Shown here: in pieces, positions 26,320 to 34,840 of the stretch
How the letters are laid out: every line of letters starts with the position of its first letter
How positions within the stretch are numbered: the first letter of the stretch is position 1
DNA from: Enterocloster clostridioformis
GTDB taxonomy: Bacteria > Bacillota > Clostridia > Lachnospirales > Lachnospiraceae
Assembly (NCBI RefSeq): GCF_020297485.1
Contig: NZ_JAIWZC010000001.1
Span: 3,348,001-3,412,000, forward strand
DNA length: 64,000 bases
Reading direction: 5' to 3'
Made by a program: the position numbers and the translations under genes
The notes under the pieces: model-generated
Told to the model about the DNA's origin: nothing
Database searches by the model: none
What the model saw: the letters and a program-made list of their open reading frames with translations, nothing else

Positions 26320-27338
26320 CCTTTAATGCGGGGCAGGCACCTTCTTCTGTGTTCCCGCCGGTTCTGCCTGTACCACGCTGCCAGAAGGGCCAGCAGTCCC
26401 ACGCTTATGCCTATGAGCCCTGCCCCCACTGTTATGACAAAACCGCTGCGTACCCAGTACCAGAGATTTCCCTCCCGGCCTTCATCCTGAACCTCCGGCG
26501 CGGGTACATGGCCTGCTTCCTGAGCCGCTTCCAAAGAGGCGGGAGCAACCGGGGAAACCTGCCTGTAAACCATCTCCAGAGCATAAGTTTCCGGTTGTGT
26601 CCAGCTGAATTCCCCCTCATATGCGGCCTCATAGTCTCTGAGGAGCTTTTGGCCCCGGACCATGGCCTGACGGCACATTCTCCCCTCCTCATCCTCATAC
26701 GGCTCCCCTGACCAGTCTGCATAGAGTATGCGGTACTCCATGGGAGACAGCCCCATAAACTCCAGCAGCTTCCCTCCCATGGACACACAGGTCTCCAAGA
26801 CCGCATCCCCCGGTATGACCAGGGAACCTCCATGGTATTCATCCGCGCCATAGGCGTGGAAGGTGACAGGTGCCGTAAATCCATCCTTCCATTCCTCCCT
26901 TACAATCCTGCTTTCCCTCAGGAACAGGGTTCCCTCTGCCTGGCTTCCCGATACATCCTCTTTCAGGGAAATAGAGCCGGGAATCCCTTCAGCCCCTTCC
27001 ACACCGGTATACACCATCTTCCGTTCCAGATGCCGGCTGGCATCCTGTCCCGGAATGGTCAATATCTCCCAGTAATCCAGCCTGTACTCCTTTCCATCGC
27101 CGTCCCAGTACCGGTCTGGCGGTTCCTGGAATTCCCCATCCTCTGCCGGCTCCACGTTCCGGGTAATCCGAATCTCCGGCCCGTATCGTCCCTCCTCCGG
27201 TTCCTGTGCCGCCATGGCCGGCGCACGGCCTGACAGCCAGAAAACAGCAGCAGCCACCACAGCAAATGCTGCCCTGCCCATTATCACCCTTAAATTTATC
27301 CGTTTTTCCAACGGTATTCTTTTTCCTCTATCTGTCAT
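26316..27338 (-). CDS. Secreted/membrane-anchored protein of unknown function
   Basis: A 340-residue protein with a signal-like hydrophobic segment (AAFAVVAAAVFWLSGRAPAMA), a roughly 260-residue extracytoplasmic domain, a C-terminal membrane helix (SGFVITVGAGLIGISVGLLALLAA) and a basic cytoplasmic tail. No known domain was recognised. The start at 27338 is preferred over ATG 27344 because the GGAGGA site lies directly against the earlier ATG. Transcription likely starts near 27516 from a good promoter, giving a leader of about 175 nt with several hairpins. The protein could be an envelope sensor or anchor; this is not shown. Confidence 0.7.
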   Translation of the reverse strand: MTDRGKRIPLEKRINLRVIMGRAAFAVVAAAVFWLSGRAPAMAAQEPEEGRYGPEIRITRNVEPAEDGEFQEPPDRYWDGDGKEYRLDYWEILTIPGQDASRHLERKMVYTGVEGAEGIPGSISLKEDVSGSQAEGTLFLRESRIVREEWKDGFTAPVTFHAYGADEYHGGSLVIPGDAVLETCVSMGGKLLEFMGLSPMEYRILYADWSGEPYEDEEGRMCRQAMVRGQKLLRDYEAAYEGEFSWTQPETYALEMVYRQVSPVAPASLEAAQEAGHVPAPEVQDEGREGNLWYWVRSGFVITVGAGLIGISVGLLALLAAWYRQNRREHRRRCLPRIKG

Positions 27339-27516
27339 AAGCATTCCTCCCGGCTATACGCCATCTTACAAACTGCGGGAGAACAGAATACAAATCATAT
27401 GAAAATGTCAATGTGCATAAATGAAAACTGCCTGCTAAAATGGGAATTACGGGTTTCAGAAGGAAACCTCGTCTCTGTGCTGATGCACAGCCAGATGTCT
27501 GAAGAAAACAATCTGT
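27339..27516 (-). other. Structured leader upstream of the 340-aa envelope protein
   Basis: Between promoter and start codon the minus strand holds two perfect small hairpins, CTGTGC/GCACAG (loop ATCA) and GGTTTC/GAAACC (loop CTTCT), and a possible CAGAT/ATCTG pairing upstream of them. No known riboswitch class was recognised. Could be a cis-regulatory RNA. Nothing else was seen in the 27345-27752 gap apart from the promoter and a terminator. Confidence 0.35.
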
Positions 27517-27522
27517 GGTCTT

Positions 27523-27551
27523 ATTATACATAACCTGAGGACAGGAATCAA
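27523..27551 (-). promoter_or_regulatory. Promoter of the 340-aa envelope protein gene
   Basis: Minus strand TTGATT (27546-27551), 17-base spacer, TATAAT (27523-27528). Confidence 0.66.
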
Positions 27552-27678
27552 GGGCAATTTCGATATTATTCGCCTCATTATTCGCCTCATATGCAGCCGG
27601 AGAAATGCAGCTGTTCACACGGTACGTCCTCCTGGCCGATAAAAACGTTCCCCATCCCTCCCTTGACCGCGGCCGGTC

Positions 27679-27719
27679 AAAAAGACGGCATCCCCTCTCC
27701 TTATAGAAGGAATACCGTC
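27679..27719 (-). terminator. Terminator after the polysaccharide deacetylase gene
   Basis: An 11-bp stem GACGGTATTCC/GGGATGCCGTC (27709-27719 with 27684-27694, two G-U pairs) is followed on the minus strand by TTTTTG. Confidence 0.87.
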
Positions 27720-27752
27720 CTACACTTATCTGTCAATGCACCGTCAACTGAA

Positions 27753-29117
27753 TTACGGTCTGAACTGGCTGTACTTGTGTCCGGGAGCGATTCCTCCCCT
27801 GTAGGCCGCCAGCTCACTTACTGTCACCAGCTGATATCCCCGCGCTGTCAGCTCCGGAATCAGCACCACTGCCGCATCTGCTGTCGTACTGTAGATATCA
27901 TGCATCAGTATGATGTCCCCATCCTTTACCTGGCTCAGCACGGTGTCAATGGTCCTCTGCGCATTCCTGTGCTGCCAGTCCCTGGTATCAATGGACCACA
28001 TAATGGCCGGCATACCCATGGAGCCCAGCACATTGAGGGATGCCGCGTCGATATATCCCCCCGGCGGGCGCATAAGGACAGGAGATACGCCGCAGACAGC
28101 CTGGATCTTCTGGTTGGTGGAACCCACCTGGCTTACGATTCCCTCCGCACCGATTTTTGTCAGATATTTGTGGTCATGGGTGTGGTTGGCAACCTCGCAT
28201 CCCTGGTCCACCATCCGCTTAATGACGCCTGCATTTGCGTTGACATTGGAGCCCAGCATGAAGAAAGTCGCCCTTCCTCCATTGGCCTGCAGGCTGTCCA
28301 GAATCCGGCCGGTCACTGATGTCTTAGGTCCGTCGTCAAATGTGAGGGCAATCATAGGTCTGGACGGGTCAATGCCATGGGAAACCACCGGGTCCGCGGG
28401 AACCCCTGCCCCCTTAGCCGTGATGGAAGCCCGTATGCCGTCCACCCTGAGACCTGCACCCTCCTGTCCGGCGGATGCGCCATTGGCTGCCCAGTCTGTC
28501 CAGGAGCCGTTCTGAAGTACTTTGTAGTATAAATCATATCCTGCCGCGCCGCTGCCAGTCAGCTCCATACGAATGGACTCCAGAGGCATGACGCCTTCCG
28601 CTCCGCCTGTCTCAGCTCCATCCTCTGCCCAGGAGAGCCATCCTGAACCGCTGAGATTCACCTGATAGCGTATTCCCACCTGCATACCGGCCGGAATATG
28701 TATCAGATTAGCCCTTATGGCCGTGACCCACGAGTTGACCGGGGCCGAACACATATTGTTATCGGCCGTGGCCGCGCTCCAGCCCTGCTGCAAAATGAAA
28801 GCGCTGTAGTTTACCTGGAGGGATTCCTGTCCCGGGACCGGCTGTACTGCCTGGCCTTCCGGCTGAGCTGCCTGCTCCTCCGGCTGAGACTCCTGGCCTT
28901 CCGGTTGAGCCTCCTGGCCTTCCGGCCGGGCTGCCTGCTCCTCCGGCTGAGCTGTCTGGCTATCGGTCTGAGCTGCCACTCCCGGCCCTGTCTGGGCTGA
29001 CTTTGCCGCACCTACCCCCGTGCTGCCGGCCAATGCCGTCATTCCCTGCATACTTAAAATAATTCCGGCTGCTACGACAGCAGCCAGAATCTTTGACTTT
29101 TTCCCACATCTGATCAT
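27753..29117 (-). CDS. Secreted polysaccharide deacetylase with ChW repeats
   Basis: NodB-type deacetylases remove acetyl groups from peptidoglycan or other amino sugars. After a signal peptide (1-30) comes a heptapeptide-repeat linker (AQPEEQA-like, residues 56-92). Three ChW-like modules follow (100-235: QQGWS, SGWLSWAEDGAETGG, GSWTDWAANGASAGQ). The NodB domain (about 254-440) has TFDDGP, the metal His pair HTHDH, RPPGG, SIDTRDWQ and LMHD, all intact, so activity is expected. ChW modules are typical of clostridial surface proteins. The start overlaps the upstream HD-protein stop (ATGA), so the two are translationally coupled. Confidence 0.92.
   Translation of the reverse strand: MIRCGKKSKILAAVVAAGIILSMQGMTALAGSTGVGAAKSAQTGPGVAAQTDSQTAQPEEQAARPEGQEAQPEGQESQPEEQAAQPEGQAVQPVPGQESLQVNYSAFILQQGWSAATADNNMCSAPVNSWVTAIRANLIHIPAGMQVGIRYQVNLSGSGWLSWAEDGAETGGAEGVMPLESIRMELTGSGAAGYDLYYKVLQNGSWTDWAANGASAGQEGAGLRVDGIRASITAKGAGVPADPVVSHGIDPSRPMIALTFDDGPKTSVTGRILDSLQANGGRATFFMLGSNVNANAGVIKRMVDQGCEVANHTHDHKYLTKIGAEGIVSQVGSTNQKIQAVCGVSPVLMRPPGGYIDAASLNVLGSMGMPAIMWSIDTRDWQHRNAQRTIDTVLSQVKDGDIILMHDIYSTTADAAVVLIPELTARGYQLVTVSELAAYRGGIAPGHKYSQFRP
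28842..28952 (-). repeat. 21-bp in-frame repeats in the deacetylase linker
   Basis: About five copies of a 7-residue unit (A/S)(Q/R)PE(E/G)Q(A/E) encoded by 21-bp units. Likely a flexible spacer; copy number may vary between strains. Confidence 0.75.
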
Positions 29118-29692
29118 TCACATTCTCCTTGCATCATGTCTTTATTTGAGGAAATGATATCCTCTCCGAACACAGTCCTGCATAACATCACATATTCCTT
29201 GAAATACAGGTGGTCCTCCAACTCCTTCAGAGCATGGGCTATCCCCCAATAATACCGGGCATGCTTCCGTTTATCCTTCTCGTTAAACCGCTGCCATATG
29301 GCGTCGCCCACCACCAGATAATCTCTGGCCGTACAGCGCATGTTGCTGAGCTTGTCCCCCAGGGCCAGTATCTTAATCTCCCAGGACGCCGTGCAGAGAT
29401 GCCTGACCGTACGGGTCTTTCGCTCCTGCCAGCTGCGGCTTTTATCTTCGCTCTCATCCACCACCAGGTCCGCTACCCTGGAACCAAACGCATCCTCCAG
29501 TTCTTCCCTGGTAACTCCTGCATCCTCCATAACATCATGGAGCAGGGCTGCCGCAATGATTTCCTCATCATCCGTAAAGGCGGACACAATCACTGCCGTC
29601 TCCATGGGATGCGTGATGTACGGAATCTTCGTGCCCTTTCTGAAAGCTCCCTTGTGGGCTTTATCTGCAAACGCAGCCGCTTCTCCAATCAT
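29114..29692 (-). CDS. SpoT/MESH1-like HD-domain phosphohydrolase
   Basis: The 192-residue protein carries the HD signature of RelA/SpoT hydrolase domains: KIPYITHPMETAVIV, then AALLHDVMEDAGVT (HDxxED) and later LALGDKLSNMR. Stand-alone proteins of this type include small alarmone hydrolases that degrade ppGpp, and related HD enzymes with other nucleotide substrates. The C-terminal part is helical with no TGS or ACT domain. It is translationally coupled to the polysaccharide deacetylase (ATGA overlap), an unusual partner. The substrate cannot be decided from sequence alone. Confidence 0.82.
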   Translation of the reverse strand: MIGEAAAFADKAHKGAFRKGTKIPYITHPMETAVIVSAFTDDEEIIAAALLHDVMEDAGVTREELEDAFGSRVADLVVDESEDKSRSWQERKTRTVRHLCTASWEIKILALGDKLSNMRCTARDYLVVGDAIWQRFNEKDKRKHARYYWGIAHALKELEDHLYFKEYVMLCRTVFGEDIISSNKDMMQGECE

Positions 29693-29833
29693 AGGTCTTA
29701 CTCCTTCTGTGATAGCATTATTTCTATTCCTTATGTACCTCTCCCTTTGATGTCAGGAATCACACCTATCATACCATATTCAGCGGATATTTTGAAGAGT
29801 ATTGTGGAATCTTTGCCATTTTCCAAGTTAAAC

Positions 29834-29862
29834 TTGTAAGAAAAGAGAATTTCTGATATGCT
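29834..29862 (+). promoter_or_regulatory. Promoter of the repeat-rich membrane protein gene
   Basis: TTGTAA (29834-29839), 17-base spacer, TATGCT (29857-29862), upstream of an AAGGAGG ribosome site at 29889-29895. Confidence 0.6.
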
Positions 29863-29902
29863 ATAGAAGTATTTTTTCCGCATTACTTAAGGAGGATAAT
29901 TC

Positions 29903-31156
29903 ATGGATCGTCATTCGTCATATTCGGCTCCCCGCAGCGAACGTGCTTCCGGTTCTTACGGCAGCAACCGCGGCAGGAGCAGCAAACGCAACACCTATAA
30001 TAAACGTTCATGGAACGATAACAGAAAACTGCACACCCTGGTATTCTACATACTTCCCTTTATCTTAATCAATCTGGTCATATTCATCCTGGCCACGTCC
30101 ACACCCAAGATAGAGTATGATGCATCTGACACCAAGGATTACCGCAGTGTGGACATATCCATCCGCATACGCTCCCTTCTCCCTATACGCGAGATGAGCG
30201 TCACCATGGAATCCCAGCCCCTTGAAATGGAAAAGGAAAAGGGAGTCTACAAAGCCACCCTGACCAACAACGGAACCCTCCAGATATTTGTGAAGGGCTG
30301 GAACGGAATGTCTGCCAGACTGTCCGACACCATTCAGGCACTGGACGATATGGCGCCCACCATTCAGGAAGACTATGTGATGGAAAATGGAATCCTCACC
30401 ATCACGGCGGAGGACAGCCAGTCAGGTATTAACTTTGATGCGGTCTATGCCACGGATGAAGATGAAAAGACCGTCAAACCCAGCCATATCAATAAAGAAT
30501 CCGGAGAGATCACCTTCCCCATGGATACCCAGACCCTTGTGGTTTTTGTGGAGGATTACGCGGGTAATACCATAAAGAGCTCCTATACCAGCCTGAAGGA
30601 CGGCTTAGACCTCAGCAACCGTGACACGGAATTCCCCTCAGACGGCACCAACGGCACTAATGGCAGCGGTTCCAAGGGAGCCGGCACAGATAAGGAAACC
30701 AGTAAGGCCAAGGAATCCACCAAAGCCAAGGAGTCTGCTAAGGCCAAGGAGTCCACTAAGGCCAAGGAGTCCGCCAAAGCCAAGGAATCCTCCAAGGCTG
30801 AAGAATCCTCCAAGGTCAAGGAGTCTGCCAAGGCCAAGGAATCCACCAAAGCCAAAGAGACCACCAAAGCCGCAGAATCCACCAAGGCTAAAGAGTCAAC
30901 TGCGGCAACAACGGCTGCCCCTCCCGCCGACCCGCAGTCACCATCGCCCACCCAGGCATCACAGGCGCCGTCGCCCACCCAGGCATCACAGACACCGTCG
31001 CCCACCCAGGCGCCACAGACACCGTCGCCCACCCAGGCGCCACAGACACCGTCGCCCACCCAGACGCCACAGTCTCCGTCGCCTACCCAGACATCTCAGG
31101 CCCCGTCGCCTGATAACGGTTCGGGAGATAACGTCACCATCGTACCCCTGGGCTGA
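29903..31156 (+). CDS. Membrane-anchored surface protein with two tandem-repeat tails
   Basis: A basic Ser/Arg-rich cytoplasmic N-terminus (1-44), a single membrane helix (LVFYILPFILINLVIFILA) and an extracellular domain of about 170 residues (beta-rich, Ig-like in feel, with VFVEDYAGNTIKSSY) come first. Two repeat regions follow: SKAKES/TKAKES pentapeptides (residues about 267-332) and QTPSPTQAP nonapeptides (345-398). The type-II membrane orientation places the repeats outside the cell. Such KAKES and Pro/Ser/Thr tails commonly span the wall. No sorting motif LPxTG is present. The family is not recognised. The gene stands alone between a promoter and a strong bidirectional terminator. Confidence 0.8.
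   Translation: MDRHSSYSAPRSERASGSYGSNRGRSSKRNTYNKRSWNDNRKLHTLVFYILPFILINLVIFILATSTPKIEYDASDTKDYRSVDISIRIRSLLPIREMSVTMESQPLEMEKEKGVYKATLTNNGTLQIFVKGWNGMSARLSDTIQALDDMAPTIQEDYVMENGILTITAEDSQSGINFDAVYATDEDEKTVKPSHINKESGEITFPMDTQTLVVFVEDYAGNTIKSSYTSLKDGLDLSNRDTEFPSDGTNGTNGSGSKGAGTDKETSKAKESTKAKESAKAKESTKAKESAKAKESSKAEESSKVKESAKAKESTKAKETTKAAESTKAKESTAATTAAPPADPQSPSPTQASQAPSPTQASQTPSPTQAPQTPSPTQAPQTPSPTQTPQSPSPTQTSQAPSPDNGSGDNVTIVPLG
30701..30900 (+). repeat. 15-bp minisatellite encoding (S/T/A)KAKE units
   Basis: About 13 copies of a 15-bp unit (AAGGCCAAGGAATCC-like) in frame in the membrane protein gene, with third-position variation between copies. Confidence 0.85.
30935..31096 (+). repeat. 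27-bp minisatellite encoding Q(T/A/S)PSPTQA(P/S) units
   Basis: Six copies of a 27-bp unit in frame; the central copies are nearly identical at the DNA level, suggesting recent duplication. Confidence 0.88.
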
Positions 31157-31190
31157 CACTTATCTGAGCTATCTGTAAAATATCAATTGT

Positions 31191-31236
31191 AAAATAAGAC
31201 CATGGCTCCCTCCGCAGAACCATGGTCTTATTTTTA
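31191..31236. terminator. Bidirectional terminator between the surface protein and TRAP genes
   Basis: Stem TAAGACCATGG/CCATGGTCTTA (31195-31205 with 31220-31230) with TTTTT after it on the plus strand and a T-rich tract on the minus strand. Serves two convergent genes. Confidence 0.9.
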
Positions 31237-31271
31237 CCCAATATTCTATTTCATATTTTATCCAAATCCTG

Positions 31272-32291
31272 TCACTGTCTTCCCGCATCCATAATGTCGT
31301 CAATGATATCCACATATTCAGAACAGTATTTTTCGTACATAGGGGCCGCGGCTTCCCGGAACCGTTCTTTTTCCCTGGCATCCAGCTCCGTCACCACACA
31401 GCCTGCTCTCCTGACCCTGTCTTCTGAGGTTCTCTCGCGCTCAGCCCACAGTTCACGCTCATACAGAGCCGATTCCCGGGCACAGTCCCGTATAATGTTC
31501 CCGTATTCCTCCGGCAGCTTATCCCAGGTGGACTGGGCTGCCAGCTGAAGCTCCGGAACCCTGGTGTGTTCGTCCAAAGTGAAATATTTGGCCACCTCAT
31601 AATGCCTGGTGGACTCATAAGAAGGCCAGTTGTTCTCGGCCCCGTCTATCTCCCCTGTCTGCAGGCCTGAATATACATCCCCAAAAGCCATGGGTACCGG
31701 CGTTGCCCCCAGAGCCTGAATCGTATCCATCATCAGTTCAGATTCCTGAACCCTGATTTTAAGTCCCTTCATGTCGTCCAGAGACTCAATGGGCCTGTCC
31801 GTACTGTAGAAATTACGGGCGCCCGCATCATACCAGGACAGCGGCACCAGGCTGGAACCGCCGAAGGAATTCATGAAATCCGTACCAATCGGCCCCTCCA
31901 GCACTTTCCACATGTGCTCCCGTCCCGTATACAGGTAGGGCATCTGAAGCACATTCAGCTTTGGCACGAACTCGGCAAGGGGCGACAGGGATACCCTGGC
32001 AAAATCCACGCCGCCAAACTGCAGCTGTTCAATCACCGTTTTCTCGTCTCCGAGAACACCGCCGGCATTGACCTGTATCTCCACCCTGCCCCCGGTCTTT
32101 TCATATACCAGCTCTGCAAATTTATAAGCTCCCTGGGTGGTGGGATAATCCTCCGCCTGATTCTCAGCATATGTCAGGACGAACTCCGGAACTGTCTTCT
32201 GTGCCGTACCGTCCTTACCGCTGCCTGCGCAGGATGCGGCCAGAATCATGACAGCGGCGCAGGCCATCAGGTAAATCACATTTTTTCTCAA
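31272..32291 (-). CDS. TRAP transporter substrate-binding lipoprotein DctP (second copy)
   Basis: A signal peptide with lipobox LAASCAG is followed by a 310-residue DctP-fold domain: GGRVEIQVNAGGVLGDEKTVIEQLQFGGVDFARV, MKGLKIRVQES and MAFGDVYSGLQTGEIDGAENN, all standard for TRAP binding proteins. The arginine of IRVQ, which pairs with a carboxylate ligand, is kept, so an organic acid ligand is likely. It is about 650 bp downstream of the TRAP membrane subunits and separated from them by a YcxB-like gene and a hairpin. It shares about the same plan as the first copy at 34841 but is not a close duplicate, so ligand range may differ. Confidence 0.92.
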   Translation of the reverse strand: MRKNVIYLMACAAVMILAASCAGSGKDGTAQKTVPEFVLTYAENQAEDYPTTQGAYKFAELVYEKTGGRVEIQVNAGGVLGDEKTVIEQLQFGGVDFARVSLSPLAEFVPKLNVLQMPYLYTGREHMWKVLEGPIGTDFMNSFGGSSLVPLSWYDAGARNFYSTDRPIESLDDMKGLKIRVQESELMMDTIQALGATPVPMAFGDVYSGLQTGEIDGAENNWPSYESTRHYEVAKYFTLDEHTRVPELQLAAQSTWDKLPEEYGNIIRDCARESALYERELWAERERTSEDRVRRAGCVVTELDAREKERFREAAAPMYEKYCSEYVDIIDDIMDAGRQ

Positions 32292-32358
32292 GCAGCCGTC
32301 CCTCCCTTCGGATATATCATACCCCAGTTACCAGACCCGGTCAAGGCAGGCCTTTCCT

Positions 32359-32844
32359 TTAATTATGCACAGTCCTGCCTTCCACCTTTGAGGCGGCATA
32401 ACGGTAAAATTCTTCTTTCTCATTTCCAAGCACACGGTTTGTAAATACAAATCCATGGGTGGTATCGCTGAATACGATAATCATGGCAGGTTTCCTGGAT
32501 ATCCGTTTCACAGAATTCCACGGCAAATCTGATGTATCATTTCCCACCCGAATGTGAAGCCCATTGTCGTCAATGGTAACCTGGGTGTCCTGGGTAATCC
32601 CCGCCGTCTGTTTTTTTGCCTTGACATAAATCATCAGCGGCTGAATGACTGTAAAAAGGCAGCAACCCAGAACGATGAGGCACCTCATGAGTCCCTGGGC
32701 CTGGTCCCACCTGGAAAATCCCAGTGCAAAGGCCGCCACTGTAAATATGATATTGCAAAGTCCTGCCAGAGAACCGTATATATAATACATGGAAAGCTGC
32801 CATAAATCCCGCGCCGTTGTCCTGTATGTGTATGTGTATCTCAT
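32359..32844 (-). CDS. YcxB-like membrane protein
   Basis: A 161-residue protein with two adjacent membrane helices (about residues 22-44 and 52-74) and a soluble C-terminal domain (VTIDDNGLHIRVGNDTSDLPWNSVKRISRKPAMIIVF). The end fits the YcxB-like family: a Gly-x-x-(V/I)-x-x-(S/T) strand followed by W-x-x-(V/I). That family has no known role. It lies within the TRAP locus between the DctM gene and the second binding protein, on the same strand. Whether it takes part in transport is unknown; a homologous link to TRAP is not established. Confidence 0.7.
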   Translation of the reverse strand: MRYTYTYRTTARDLWQLSMYYIYGSLAGLCNIIFTVAAFALGFSRWDQAQGLMRCLIVLGCCLFTVIQPLMIYVKAKKQTAGITQDTQVTIDDNGLHIRVGNDTSDLPWNSVKRISRKPAMIIVFSDTTHGFVFTNRVLGNEKEEFYRYAASKVEGRTVHN

Positions 32845-32880
32845 TCATATGCTCCTTGTGCGGATGTCCTGAATCTTAAC

Positions 32881-32905
32881 AGAGTGGCGACAGGGCCGCC
32901 ACTCT
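32881..32905 (-). terminator. Possible terminator after dctM
   Basis: A 9-bp stem AGAGTGGCG/CGCCACTCT (32881-32889 with 32897-32905) lies just after dctM. The minus-strand tail GTTAAG is only weakly T-rich, so it may be an attenuator or mRNA-stabilising hairpin. Confidence 0.45.
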
Positions 32906-32948
32906 GAGATTATTTTAACACGAAACATCATTTTCCCGTATCCAGTAA

Positions 32949-34244
32949 TTAATGGGCCAGTACAGATGGAAGCCACATGCTGACAGACGGAATAAAGGTA
33001 ATCAGCAGCAGAGTAATAATCATACACAGGTAGAATGGAAGCGTAGCCTTAACCACCCGCTCCATAGGCACCTTGGAAACCGCAGAGCCAATGAAAAGAA
33101 CTGCACCAACAGGAGGTGTCAGAAGTCCGATACCGCAGTTAAGCACTACCATGATACCAAACTGAATCGGGTCCAGACCGATGGATGTTGCGATGGGAAG
33201 CAGGATGGGGGTTGCAATCAGGATGATTGGCGCCATATCCATGATACATCCAAGTACCAGAAGAATCAGGTTCAGCAGCAGGGCCAGAAGAATGGGGTTA
33301 TTGGTCATGCCTGTGATTGCGCTGGCAGCCAGATCAGGCACATGCAGCTGGGTCAGGCAGTATCCGAAAATACTGGATGTGGCAATCAGAATCATTACGA
33401 TAGACAGGGTGTCCACGCTGTCTCCCAGTACTCTCCAGACTCCCTTCCAGTCCAGTCCCTTGTAGATAAACACGCTGACAATCAGGCTGTAGATAACAGC
33501 AACCGCTGCGGACTCTGTGGCCGTAAACACGCCGCCTACCACGCCAAATACAACTATCAGCACAGCTGCCAGTGCCCAGAAGGAAACACTCAGCTGCTTA
33601 ATCAGGTTGATGATGCTGAACTTCTCGCCCTTCGGGTAATTGCGCTTAACGGAAATGATATAGGATCCTATCATCAGCGTTACGGCCAGCAGTGCTCCAG
33701 GAATATATCCTGCCAGGAAAAGGCTTCCCACGGAGATGCCGCCTGCCGTGGTGGCATAGATGACCATATTGTGACTGGGAGGCACCAACAGTCCCTCACA
33801 GGATGAGGTAATGGTTACAGCTGTTGAGAAATCGTCATCGTATCCCTGGTCCACCATCATGGGAATCAGGATAGAGCCAAGGGAAGCCGTATCTGCTGAT
33901 GCGGAACCTGAGATACCGCCAAAGAAGTAGGAAGCGACAATATTAACCATTGCCATGCCGCCCCGCATCCAGCCAACACATGCATTGGCCAGTGCAATCA
34001 GCTTTTCGGAAATACCGCCTGAACCCATCAGGCATCCCATGGTGATAAAGAAAGGAACTGCCATCAGGCTGAAGGAGCTAATGCCCTTTACCATCTGCTG
34101 GCAGATGGTGGTCAGGTTATGTCCCTGGAATAGAAGGCAGAACACAGATGAAAGCGCCACCGCATAGGCGATGGGAAAACGCAGGAATACCATCAGGAAG
34201 AAACTGCCCAGCAAAACCAGAATTGCCATGCTATTTGCATCCAT
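32949..34244 (-). CDS. dctM: TRAP transporter large permease DctM
   Basis: The 12-TM subunit performs sodium-coupled import of the ligand delivered by the binding protein. The 431-aa sequence shows the family opening (LLGSFFLMVFLRFPIAYAVALSS), SGSASADTASLGSILIPMM, the GCIMDMAPIILIATPILLPI block and GLLTPPVGAVLF near the C-terminus. The start overlaps the DctQ stop by one base (TAATG), so the two subunits are translationally coupled. Base composition and codon use match the neighbours. Confidence 0.96.
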   Translation of the reverse strand: MDANSMAILVLLGSFFLMVFLRFPIAYAVALSSVFCLLFQGHNLTTICQQMVKGISSFSLMAVPFFITMGCLMGSGGISEKLIALANACVGWMRGGMAMVNIVASYFFGGISGSASADTASLGSILIPMMVDQGYDDDFSTAVTITSSCEGLLVPPSHNMVIYATTAGGISVGSLFLAGYIPGALLAVTLMIGSYIISVKRNYPKGEKFSIINLIKQLSVSFWALAAVLIVVFGVVGGVFTATESAAVAVIYSLIVSVFIYKGLDWKGVWRVLGDSVDTLSIVMILIATSSIFGYCLTQLHVPDLAASAITGMTNNPILLALLLNLILLVLGCIMDMAPIILIATPILLPIATSIGLDPIQFGIMVVLNCGIGLLTPPVGAVLFIGSAVSKVPMERVVKATLPFYLCMIITLLLITFIPSVSMWLPSVLAH

Positions 34245-34768
34245 TACTCCATCCCCTCCTTTACAAAGAAGCTCTTTACATGATTATATAATGCCTCTAC
34301 TTCGAAAACCAGCATGGCCACGCCGGCCAGAGGCACCGGGAAATACATCCAGAACCTGGAGACCTTAGGCATGCTCACATATGTACCCTTTGAGCCGATT
34401 CCCGTGGCATACTTCCAGCCCACCGTAATCATAATGACTGCAAGCACAAGCACTGCCAAGTCAGCGATGATATCCAGGCTTCTTACCAGCTTGGGGGGCA
34501 GATACCGGTCAAACGCGGTCATGCGTATATGGGCGCCCCTTCTGATGGCAAGAGCTGCCGAAAGCACTGCCATATAGGACATACAGGTCAGAACTACCTC
34601 TTCACTCCACGCAGGGTCGGGAATGAACGAAATGTACCTTCCTGCCACAGCCATGCTTGTGATAAGGATATCCACTACCAGAAGCAGCTTGCAAAGGAAC
34701 AGTACGGCCCTGTATGTCATATCATATGCAGGCCTGATTTTATCAATCTTTTGAAATATTACAGGCAT
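34244..34768 (-). CDS. dctQ: TRAP transporter small permease DctQ
   Basis: A 174-residue protein with four membrane helices of DctQ type: LLVVDILITSMAVAGRYI, then WSEEVVLTCMSYMAVLSAALAIRRGAHI with the conserved W-x-E-E and R-x-G-x-H motifs. It pairs with DctM. The frame is open to 34798, but ATG 34768 has an AAGGGG ribosome site 8 bases upstream. It follows the first DctP by 72 bp and is coupled to dctM by a TAATG overlap. Confidence 0.94.
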   Translation of the reverse strand: MPVIFQKIDKIRPAYDMTYRAVLFLCKLLLVVDILITSMAVAGRYISFIPDPAWSEEVVLTCMSYMAVLSAALAIRRGAHIRMTAFDRYLPPKLVRSLDIIADLAVLVLAVIMITVGWKYATGIGSKGTYVSMPKVSRFWMYFPVPLAGVAMLVFEVEALYNHVKSFFVKEGME

Positions 34769-34840
34769 ATTGATTCCCCTTTCAAGAACTACAGGCACAG
34801 AGTTTATTCATTTGCCCTGTGCCTGTCTGATTGCCGTTTA

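Noticed and set aside
27328..27618. 96-codon minus-strand frame upstream of the 340-aa envelope protein
   Set aside because: It contains the promoter and leader of the next gene and overlaps its start; no family match.
30583..31059. 158-codon minus-strand frame across the surface-protein repeats
   Set aside because: A by-product of in-frame repeats on the opposite strand; no ribosome site or plausible protein.
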